From the NCBI GenBank assembly GCA_045628925.1, contig JAZQQF010000169.1, positions 1-5,343 of the forward strand: DNA of 5,343 nucleotides, given 5' to 3'. Under the pieces are notes generated by a model that did no database searches, was not told the origin of the DNA, and worked only from the letters and a program-made list of their open reading frames with translations. The stretch's first letter is position 1. Every line of letters starts with the position of its first letter. This DNA comes from UBA1774 sp045628925. GTDB lineage: Bacteria > Bacillota > Clostridia > Oscillospirales > Oscillospiraceae. This document shows positions 1-4,236 of the stretch, one piece after another. A program made the position numbers and the translations under genes.

Positions 1-441
1 TTTCAGACTGACGGAGTCGGGCAGCTTGTAGACCTGACTTTCGTGCCACACCAGCGTTTCGCTGAAGCCGGGGTGATTGGATTCGTCGGCGTGTTCGCAG
101 AACTGCTGCTGCCCGTTCTGACAGTAGTAGCAGGTGCCGCAGAATTTGAGGAAGTTGCCCGCGACCCGGTCGCCCACCTTCAGGCCCTTTTTCTTCGCCT
201 TTTCGCCCACCTCGATGATGACGCCGGACACCTCATGGCCCATCCCGTAAGGGACCTCCCAGCCGAAGATGCCCTCCACCAGATGGGGGTCGGAGCCGCA
301 GATGGCGCAGTAGGCTACCTTGATCTTCACGTCCTCCGGGCCGACCGGATCCTCCGGCACGTCCCAGACTTCGATCTTGCCGCGCTTGACCGGATCCTTC
401 TCCCGCAGGGAACCGACCCGCACGCAGCGGATGGATTTCAT
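1..441 (-). CDS. Zinc-dependent medium-chain alcohol dehydrogenase, N-terminal part (cut by window edge)
   Basis: The 147 visible codons encode the GroES-like catalytic domain of the medium-chain dehydrogenase/reductase superfamily, which oxidises alcohols or polyols (or reduces aldehydes/ketones) with NAD(P). Seen: a catalytic-zinc cysteine in the CGSD motif (C48), the GHE motif (H69, E70), and the structural-zinc cluster C101-x2-C104-x2-C107-x7-C115. All zinc ligands expected in this part are present. The Rossmann cofactor domain lies beyond position 1, so neither the cofactor nor the substrate can be told. The start is the ATG at 441-439, with GAAGGA six bases upstream (448-453, minus strand). 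It lies 33 bp after the Nudix gene on the same strand with no terminator or clear promoter between, so the two are probably co-transcribed. The family is near certain; the substrate is unknown. Confidence 0.9.
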   Translation of the reverse strand, partial: MKSIRCVRVGSLREKDPVKRGKIEVWDVPEDPVGPEDVKIKVAYCAICGSDPHLVEGIFGWEVPYGMGHEVSGVIIEVGEKAKKKGLKVGDRVAGNFLKFCGTCYYCQNGQQQFCEHADESNHPGFSETLVWHESQVYKLPDSVSLK

Positions 442-474
442 AGCGTTTCCTTCTTTCCTGTCGTGATTTGTTTT

Positions 475-942
475 TCAGACGATCCGCGTCCCGTTCAGGG
501 AGGCGAAAACGAGGGTATCCCCCTCATAGCGCAAGGTCAGCAGAAACGGCGGGGCTTCCTCACTGAGCAGACGAAGGAAGATCCTGTCGCCCTCCCAGAT
601 GGGCAGCGCGGTGACCTTTGATTTTTCCACCCATTCCAGATCGCCCTCATTGCATTCGATCAGCTCGCCTGAGAAATCATCGGAGGTGAAGAGATACATA
701 TACTCCGTTTCCCATTCGTTGCTGACGAAGGTGACCACGCCGCGGAAGCGGAAGGAATGAAGCGTCAGCCCGGTTTCCTCCAGCACCTCCCGCCGGAGAC
801 ATTCATCCGGGCTTTCATCCGCCTCAAAGCCGCCGCCCACGCCGATCCACTTGTCGTGGTTCAGGTCGTTCTGCTTTTTCACGCGATGGAGCATCAGATA
901 GCGTTCGCCCTGCTCCAGATAACATAAAGTTGTGTTTCTCAT
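475..942 (-). CDS. Nudix (MutT-type) hydrolase, possibly 8-oxo-dGTP diphosphatase-like
   Basis: This is a 155-residue protein with a perfect Nudix box, G-x5-E-x7-REUxEExGU, at residues 37-59 (G37, E43, R51-E52, E55-E56, G58). Nudix enzymes use this helix to bind Mg2+ and hydrolyse nucleoside diphosphates linked to another group. The overall look (N-terminal strand, then LMLHR, DKWIGVGGGFE) resembles the MutT/MTH1-like branch that removes oxidised nucleotides. That would suit the neighbouring peroxide-defence operon, but substrate assignment is inference. An in-frame ATG at 969 would add nine residues, but it lies inside the promoter spacer and cannot be in the mRNA. The ATG at 942 was therefore chosen, although no Shine-Dalgarno precedes it within the transcript. 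The gene is divergent from perR and followed 33 bp on by the dehydrogenase gene. Confidence 0.88.
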   Translation of the reverse strand: MRNTTLCYLEQGERYLMLHRVKKQNDLNHDKWIGVGGGFEADESPDECLRREVLEETGLTLHSFRFRGVVTFVSNEWETEYMYLFTSDDFSGELIECNEGDLEWVEKSKVTALPIWEGDRIFLRLLSEEAPPFLLTLRYEGDTLVFASLNGTRIV

Positions 943-948
943 AACCGG

Positions 949-977
949 ATTATATACCTTGGAATGCAATCCGTCAA
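949..977 (-). promoter_or_regulatory. Sigma-70 type promoter of the Nudix gene
   Basis: Read on the minus strand: -35 TTGACG (977-972), a 17-base spacer, and a perfect -10 TATAAT (954-949). Six bases, CCGGTT, follow before the ATG at 942. With usual spacing transcription starts at or within a base or two of the A of the ATG, so the message would have little or no leader. Confidence 0.8.
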
Positions 978-1044
978 GCGGGCGGACAGATTCGGCGCGG
1001 GAACGGAAGCGGCAGGGGATTTTTGCGAAAATTGAAAATACCCC

Positions 1045-1073
1045 TTTACAAATCGGGAAGAGTATGCTTTAAT
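1045..1073 (+). promoter_or_regulatory. Promoter of the perR-rubrerythrin operon
   Basis: -35 TTTACA (1045-1050), a 17-base spacer and -10 TTTAAT (1068-1073). The A-rich stretch at 1021-1040 just upstream could act as an UP element. The predicted start, near 1080, falls inside the palindromic operator at 1076-1094, the layout expected for a repressed, autoregulated promoter. TAATAT at 1070-1075 is an alternative -10 with a longer spacer. Confidence 0.65.
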
Positions 1074-1075
1074 AT

Positions 1076-1094
1076 AACTGTAATTATTACAGTT
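1076..1094 (+). promoter_or_regulatory. PerR/Fur-type operator: perfect 9-1-9 palindrome
   Basis: AACTGTAATTATTACAGTT is a perfect inverted repeat of nine bases around one central T. Its core TAAT-n-ATTA and 7-1-7 symmetry match the operators of the Fur superfamily (Bacillus PerR, Fur and Zur boxes share this core). It covers the predicted transcription start and ends immediately before the ribosome site AGGGGA (1095-1100) of the PerR-like gene, so autoregulation is the simplest reading. Confidence 0.8.
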
Positions 1095-1107
1095 AGGGGA
1101 ATCCGAT

Positions 1108-1527
1108 ATGAGCCATCCGGAACAAAACGGCACAAAGTTTTCCCGAAAAGGCGGCAGCGTCTATGAGGCGCTCTGCCATACGAAGGCGCATCCTTCGGCT
1201 GAAACGCTCTATCAGCAGCTGCGGGAGCAGTTCCCGAACCTGAGCCGGACCACCGTGTACACGAACCTGCACCGTCTGCGGGAGCAGGGGAATATCATCT
1301 GCGTCGGCGTGGTGGAGGGAGCGGAGCGCTATGATGCGAACGTGTCGCCCCATCCCCATTTTTTCTGCGACCGCTGCGGCGCGGTGCTGGATTTAGAGGG
1401 ATTGCCGGAGCAGAACGAGCTGTGCCGGATGGCGGAGGAGCGGAACGGCGTGCGCGTGCTGGGGCACGAGCTGAACTTTCACGGCCTGTGCGCCGCCTGC
1501 CTTTCGGCGGAAGAACAAAGGACTTAA
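1108..1527 (+). CDS. perR: Peroxide-responsive Fur-family repressor PerR
   Basis: A 139-residue Fur-family repressor: a winged helix at about 12-75 (recognition region around LSRTTVYTNLHRL, 45-57) followed by a dimerisation/metal domain. PerR binds DNA with Fe2+ or Mn2+ and is inactivated when H2O2 oxidises the iron-ligand histidines. All B. subtilis PerR ligands have counterparts at a constant offset: regulatory site H28, D76, H82, H84, D95 (for H37, D85, H91, H93, D104) and structural zinc C87, C90, C128, C131 (for C96, C99, C136, C139). The Asp at D95 favours PerR over Fur. The ATG follows AGGGGA at a spacing of seven. It lies 36 bp upstream of rbr with no terminator between, so the repressor is first in the operon it is likely to control. 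A manganese- or iron-specific Fur is the less likely alternative. Confidence 0.9.
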   Translation: MSHPEQNGTKFSRKGGSVYEALCHTKAHPSAETLYQQLREQFPNLSRTTVYTNLHRLREQGNIICVGVVEGAERYDANVSPHPHFFCDRCGAVLDLEGLPEQNELCRMAEERNGVRVLGHELNFHGLCAACLSAEEQRT

Positions 1528-1563
1528 TGTCAAATTATCATAAATAACACGGAGGAAACAATC

Positions 1564-2103
1564 ATGAAGAAGTTTATCTGCACCGTCTGCGGCTACGTTT
1601 ACGAGGGCGCCGAAGCGCCGGAGAAGTGCCCCCAGTGCAAGGCCCCCGCTTCCAAGTTTCAGGAGCAGGCCGGTGAAATGAGCTGGGCAGCCGAGCACGT
1701 GGTGGGCGTGGCGCAGGGCGTTCCGCAGGACATCATCGACGATCTGCGCGCCAACTTCAACGGCGAGTGCAGCGAGGTGGGTATGTATCTGGCCATGTCC
1801 CGCGTGGCCTTCCGCGAGGGCTATCCTGAGATCGGCCTGTACTGGGAAAAGGCCGCCTACGAGGAAGCTGAGCACGCCGCGAAGTTCGCCGAGCTGCTGG
1901 GCGAAGTCGTGACCGACTCTACCAGGAAGAACCTCGAAATGCGCGTGGAAGCCGAGAACGGCGCCACCGCCGGTAAGACCGACCTTGCCAAGCGCGCCAA
2001 GGCCCTGAATCTGGATGCGATCCACGACACCGTGCATGAGATGGCGAGAGACGAAGCGCGGCACGGGAAGGCGTTTGCGGGTCTGCTCAAGCGGTATTTC
2101 GGG
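1564..2103 (+). repeat. Rubrerythrin tandem repeat, unit 1
   Basis: This unit aligns without gaps to 2806-3345 at an offset of 1242 bp. By my count 20 of 540 bases differ, falling in 19 codons, and every change is synonymous. Confidence 0.93.
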
Positions 2104-2109
2104 AAGTAA
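1564..2109 (+). CDS. rbr: Rubrerythrin with N-terminal rubredoxin (reverse rubrerythrin), copy 1
   Basis: A 181-residue cytoplasmic peroxidase of anaerobes that reduces H2O2 (and helps remove O2) with electrons delivered to its rubredoxin iron. Domains: rubredoxin-like knuckle at 4-32 with C6-x2-C9 and C22-x2-C25, then a four-helix ferritin-like diiron domain at about 42-180. Likely diiron ligands are E68 and/or E71, the ExxH pair E101/H104, E131, and ExxH E164/H167. The order is rubredoxin first, the reverse of classic Desulfovibrio rubrerythrin, as in the PerR-controlled rubrerythrins of Clostridium acetobutylicum. The start is supported by GGAGGA at 1551-1556, spacing seven. It sits between perR and the fusion gene (3-bp gap), so translation is probably coupled. 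The first 180 residues are identical to the end of the fusion protein. Confidence 0.95.
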   Translation: MKKFICTVCGYVYEGAEAPEKCPQCKAPASKFQEQAGEMSWAAEHVVGVAQGVPQDIIDDLRANFNGECSEVGMYLAMSRVAFREGYPEIGLYWEKAAYEEAEHAAKFAELLGEVVTDSTRKNLEMRVEAENGATAGKTDLAKRAKALNLDAIHDTVHEMARDEARHGKAFAGLLKRYFGK

Positions 2110-2113
2110 GTCA
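2020..2113 (+). repeat. 94-bp direct repeat, left copy
   Basis: Spans the last 30 codons of rbr copy 1, its stop, and the next four bases GTCA. It matches 4021-4114 at 91 of 94 positions; the three differences are synonymous. Its last base is also the A of the fusion gene's ATG. Confidence 0.92.
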
Positions 2114-3348
2114 TGCGGACGATCGTTACTTACGAGACCAGCCACGGAACGGCGGAGAGGCTGGCCCGCATCATCGCAGAGAAGCTGGAAGCGACCTGCA
2201 TCAACGTGAACACCCCCTACATGGCCGAGGATGAAACCGGCTATGACGCGCTGGTTCTGGTCTTTGGCTTCCGCGGCCCCTATACCGCGCAGATGACCAA
2301 GCTGTTCCTGAGCCGGATGCAGGGCAAGCTGAAAAACAAGCACGTCGTCGTGGTGGGCGAGGGCATCTTCTCCGACAAGGAGTTTCCAACGGTGGCGGAG
2401 GGGCTGAAGGCGCTGGCCGCGCCCCTGAGTTTCCAGAGCTATTTCACCCGCGGCCAGCTGCGCATGGCGACGCTGACCTTTGAGGAACGGCATCTGCTGG
2501 GCAAGTTCGCGGAGCTGACCGGCATGGAATTGAAGGACATGGGCGAATTTGATCCCAAGTCCGGCGAGGCCATCGCCCAGAGCATCTATGACGAGTTGAA
2601 GGACGCGCCCGTGGTGGCGGACGAAGTGCAGAAGCGCTGGATCTGCACCGTCTGCGGTTACGTCCACACCGGCGACGAGCCGCCCGCCGAATGCCCCAAC
2701 TGCAAAAAGCCCGCAAGCGCGTTCAAGCCGCTGGACGGCGGCGCGCAGCCTGCGGAAACGAAAGAAGCAAAGCCCGAAAACATCGAAAAAACGGAGGAAA
2801 AGAATATGAAGAAGTTTATCTGCACCGTCTGCGGTTATGTTTACGAGGGCGCCGAAGCGCCGGAGAAGTGCCCCCAGTGCAAGGCCCCCGCTTCCAAGTT
2901 TCAGGAGCAGGCCGGTGAAATGAGCTGGGCCGCCGAGCACGTGGTCGGCGTGGCGCAGGGCGTTCCGCAGGATATCATCGACGATCTGCGCGCCAACTTC
3001 AACGGCGAGTGCAGCGAGGTGGGTATGTATCTGGCCATGTCCCGTGTGGCGTTCCGCGAGGGCTATCCCGAGATCGGCCTGTATTGGGAAAAGGCCGCTT
3101 ATGAAGAAGCCGAGCACGCCGCGAAGTTCGCCGAGCTGCTGGGCGAGGTCGTGACCGACTCTACCAGGAAGAACCTCGAAATGCGCGTGGAAGCCGAGAA
3201 CGGCGCCACCGCCGGCAAGACCGACCTTGCCAAGCGCGCCAAGGCCCTGAATCTGGATGCCATCCACGACACCGTGCATGAGATGGCGAGAGATGAAGCG
3301 AGACACGGGAAGGCGTTTGCGGGTCTGCTCAAGCGGTATTTCGGCTGA
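2113..3348 (+). CDS. Flavodoxin-rubredoxin-rubrerythrin fusion protein
   Basis: A 411-residue, three-module redox protein. Residues 1 to about 165 are flavodoxin-like: beta strand plus phosphate loop TYETSHGTAE at 6-15, a strand LVLVFGF near 47-53, and VVVVGEGIFSD near 78-88, consistent with FMN binding. A rubredoxin knuckle follows with C178/C181 and C194/C197. A charged linker (about 205-231, rich in E, K and P) leads into a full rubrerythrin (232-411): rubredoxin C237/C240/C253/C256, then diiron ligands E299/E302, E332/H335, E362, E395/H398. The inferred electron path is FMN to rubredoxin to diiron to peroxide in one chain; the primary reductant is not visible. The start ATG is 3 bp after the copy 1 stop, with only a weak GGGAAG at 2101-2106, suggesting translational coupling. 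A second start lies inside at 2806. I cannot place the whole architecture in a described family. Confidence 0.88.
   Translation: MRTIVTYETSHGTAERLARIIAEKLEATCINVNTPYMAEDETGYDALVLVFGFRGPYTAQMTKLFLSRMQGKLKNKHVVVVGEGIFSDKEFPTVAEGLKALAAPLSFQSYFTRGQLRMATLTFEERHLLGKFAELTGMELKDMGEFDPKSGEAIAQSIYDELKDAPVVADEVQKRWICTVCGYVHTGDEPPAECPNCKKPASAFKPLDGGAQPAETKEAKPENIEKTEEKNMKKFICTVCGYVYEGAEAPEKCPQCKAPASKFQEQAGEMSWAAEHVVGVAQGVPQDIIDDLRANFNGECSEVGMYLAMSRVAFREGYPEIGLYWEKAAYEEAEHAAKFAELLGEVVTDSTRKNLEMRVEAENGATAGKTDLAKRAKALNLDAIHDTVHEMARDEARHGKAFAGLLKRYFG
2793..2798 (+). promoter_or_regulatory. Internal Shine-Dalgarno inside the fusion gene
   Basis: GGAGGA lies seven bases before ATG 2806, exactly as GGAGGA lies seven bases before the copy 1 start at 1564. 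The shared string ACGGAGGAAA suggests that copy 2 was duplicated with its ribosome site, which now also encodes linker residues T-E-E-K. Confidence 0.7.
2806..3345 (+). repeat. Rubrerythrin tandem repeat, unit 2
   Basis: Partner of 1564-2103. The offset is a multiple of three, so recombination between the units would remove the flavodoxin-rubredoxin part and leave one intact rbr. Confidence 0.93.
2806..3348 (+). CDS. rbr: Possible separately translated rubrerythrin nested in the fusion frame (copy 2)
   Basis: Starting from the internal ATG this frame gives a complete 180-residue rubrerythrin, identical to copy 1 apart from lacking its final lysine. A consensus ribosome site at the same spacing as copy 1 supports independent initiation, so the transcript may yield both the 411-residue fusion and a stand-alone rubrerythrin subunit that could form mixed oligomers with it. 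No promoter is evident just upstream. Whether this internal start is used in the cell is inference. Confidence 0.5.
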   Translation: MKKFICTVCGYVYEGAEAPEKCPQCKAPASKFQEQAGEMSWAAEHVVGVAQGVPQDIIDDLRANFNGECSEVGMYLAMSRVAFREGYPEIGLYWEKAAYEEAEHAAKFAELLGEVVTDSTRKNLEMRVEAENGATAGKTDLAKRAKALNLDAIHDTVHEMARDEARHGKAFAGLLKRYFG

Positions 3349-3365
3349 GATTTTCCGCATTTTCG

Positions 3366-3395
3366 GGGGAACAGGGTCACCTGTTCCCCTTTTTT
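3366..3395 (+). terminator. Rho-independent terminator after the fusion gene
   Basis: A perfect 10-bp stem (GGGGAACAGG, loop GTCA, CCTGTTCCCC) is followed at once by six T residues at 3390-3395. It starts 18 bases after the stop codon and should end the perR-rbr-fusion transcript before the toxin-antitoxin genes. Confidence 0.93.
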
Positions 3396-3402
3396 AGGCC
3401 TA

Positions 3403-3431
3403 TTGACATTGTACACATATTGTGATAACAT
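3403..3431 (+). promoter_or_regulatory. Promoter of the toxin-antitoxin pair
   Basis: -35 TTGACA (3403-3408, perfect), a 17-base spacer ending in TGA, and -10 TAACAT (3426-3431), so the weak -10 may be helped by the extended TGn element. A short inverted repeat CACA-TAT-TGTG (3414-3424) within the spacer is a possible site for the antitoxin, which normally autoregulates. That operator role is tentative. Confidence 0.7.
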
Positions 3432-3463
3432 TTGCATAGAATGGCTGCGAAGGAGATTGCGAT

Positions 3464-3739
3464 ATGCGTACACAGACCAATTTGAATATCCGCACGGATG
3501 CTGAGGTGAAAGCTGCTGCAGAACAGCTGTTTGAAGCTCTGGGATTGAATATGTCCACAGCGGTCAATATCTTTCTCCGTCAGGCGATTCGGCAGGGAGG
3601 ACTTCCGTTTGAAGTGAAAATGGATGTCCCCAATGAAACTACCGCTGCTGCTATTGCAGAGGGTCGCGCCCTTATGCAGGATAAAAATGCACAGGGCTAC
3701 ACCAATATGAAAGATCTGCGTGCGGCACTGGAAGTATGA
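3464..3739 (+). CDS. dinJ: RelB/DinJ-family antitoxin
   Basis: A 91-residue antitoxin of a type II toxin-antitoxin pair. Residues 1-45 form a ribbon-helix-helix DNA-binding domain: strand TNLNIRTD (5-12), helix of the AEVKAAAEQLFEALG type, then LNMSTAVNIFLRQAIRQGGLPF, the hallmark of DinJ proteins. The C-terminal 40 residues, ending in NMKDLRAAL, should wrap and inhibit the toxin. The family binds its own promoter alone and together with toxin. The start is supported by AAGGAG (3450-3455), spacing eight. The stop overlaps the toxin start in an ATGA, so the two are translationally coupled. The pair is visibly more A+T-rich than the flanking rubrerythrin genes, which suggests acquisition. Confidence 0.93.
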   Translation: MRTQTNLNIRTDAEVKAAAEQLFEALGLNMSTAVNIFLRQAIRQGGLPFEVKMDVPNETTAAAIAEGRALMQDKNAQGYTNMKDLRAALEV

Positions 3740-4014
3740 ATTGCGAAGTAAGATTTACCAGCCAGTTTAAGCGGGATATCAAGCTGGCGCAAAAGCAGGG
3801 GAAGGATATCGACAAGCTGTTTGCGGTGGTGGATGTCCTTGCAAAAGGGGAAACGCTTGCGCCGAAGTACAGGGATCATGATTTGAGCGGCGACTATTCG
3901 GGGTGCCGTGAGTGCCACATCGAACCGGATTGGCTTTTGATCTACGAGATCGACCACGGTCTGCTGATCCTGGTTCTGAACCGCATCGGCAGTCATTCAG
4001 ATCTGTTTCGGTAA
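3736..4014 (+). CDS. yafQ: YafQ-family mRNA interferase toxin
   Basis: A 92-residue RelE-superfamily toxin. YafQ-type toxins bind the ribosomal A site and cleave mRNA, halting translation until antitoxin is restored. The E. coli YafQ active-site residues H50, H63, D67, W68, H87 and F91 correspond here to H48, H61, D65, W66, H87 and F91, all present within the motifs KYRDHDLSG, RECHIEPDWLLIYEI and GSHSDLF. The gene therefore looks active rather than decayed. It starts within the antitoxin stop (4-base overlap). The normal YafQ C-terminus is complete before the stop, which is followed five bases later by a piece of rubrerythrin gene in the same reading frame. Confidence 0.94.
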   Translation: MNCEVRFTSQFKRDIKLAQKQGKDIDKLFAVVDVLAKGETLAPKYRDHDLSGDYSGCRECHIEPDWLLIYEIDHGLLILVLNRIGSHSDLFR

Positions 4015-4019
4015 AAGAT

Positions 4020-4110
4020 CATCCACGACACCGTGCATGAGATGGCGAGAGATGAAGCCCGGCACGGGAAGGCGTTCGCGGGTCTGCTCAAGCGGTATTT
4101 CGGGAAGTAA
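4020..4110 (+). pseudogene. 3' remnant of a third rubrerythrin gene
   Basis: The last 30 codons of a rubrerythrin (from IHDTVHEMARDEARHGKAF to YFGK and TAA) are preserved without a start codon or the rest of the gene. The remnant holds the final ExxH pair but not the other iron ligands or rubredoxin cysteines, so it cannot encode a working enzyme. All differences from copy 1 are silent, so it either separated recently or is kept homogeneous by recombination. It directly follows the toxin gene and carries a terminator behind it, as the end of an operon would. Confidence 0.9.
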
Positions 4111-4114
4111 GTCA
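4021..4114 (+). repeat. 94-bp direct repeat, right copy
   Basis: Matches 2020-2113 with a period of 2001 bp. It is closer to rbr copy 1 than to copy 2 because it keeps the copy 1 ending (FGK, TAA, then GTCA), whereas copy 2 ends FG, TGA. It does share GAT at one codon with copy 2, so its history may be mosaic. Confidence 0.92.
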
Positions 4115-4130
4115 AAACGAAAAAAGCGGT

Positions 4131-4169
4131 AGCGCTGCAGAACAGACAAATCTGCGGCGCTCCCTTTTT
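4131..4169 (+). terminator. Rho-independent terminator after the rubrerythrin remnant
   Basis: An 11-bp stem with one G-T pair (AGCGCTGCAGA 4131-4141 with TCTGCGGCGCT 4151-4161), a nine-base loop, then CCC and five T. An A-rich run precedes it, so it may work in both directions. It probably ends the toxin-antitoxin transcript and may be the original end of the ancestral perR-rbr operon. Confidence 0.85.
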
Positions 4170-4172
4170 CGG

Positions 4173-4201
4173 TTGCAAAACCTCCCCATCTGTACTATAG
4201 T
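4173..4201 (+). promoter_or_regulatory. Promoter of the two-gene operon at 4237-4969
   Basis: -35 TTGCAA (4173-4178), a 17-base spacer and -10 TATAGT (4196-4201). The predicted start is near 4208, giving a leader of about 29 bases that includes the ribosome site GGGAGG at 4223-4228. Confidence 0.75.
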
Positions 4202-4236
4202 AATATATATCTTGAACGCACAGGGAGGTATGCTGG

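Noticed and set aside
43..621. A 192-codon plus-strand frame across the dehydrogenase and Nudix genes
   Set aside because: It lies antisense to two genes with clear catalytic motifs and has no convincing ribosome site or family resemblance.
1531..1550. A possible second PerR box before rbr copy 1
   Set aside because: The A+T-rich stretch has only a loose TTAT-n5-ATAA symmetry without the TAAT-n-ATTA core, and no promoter hexamers fit; read-through from perR explains rbr expression.
1393..3360. A 655-codon open frame on the minus strand
   Set aside because: It is the antisense shadow of the G+C-rich rubrerythrin and fusion genes; its protein is repetitive only because the sense genes are duplicated, and it has no domain of its own.
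3099..3473. A minus-strand frame spanning the end of the fusion gene and the toxin-antitoxin promoter
   Set aside because: It is antisense to the rubrerythrin domain and crosses a strong terminator and promoter; the same shadow recurs opposite copy 1.
3349..4020. Insertion sequence or transposon around the toxin-antitoxin pair
   Set aside because: There is no transposase or integrase and no terminal inverted repeat; only the rubrerythrin-derived direct repeats are seen.
4179..4230. ACCTCCC complementary to GGGAGGT as a hairpin hiding the ribosome site (riboswitch-like)
   Set aside because: The first arm lies upstream of the predicted transcription start near 4208, so it would not be in the mRNA from that promoter.
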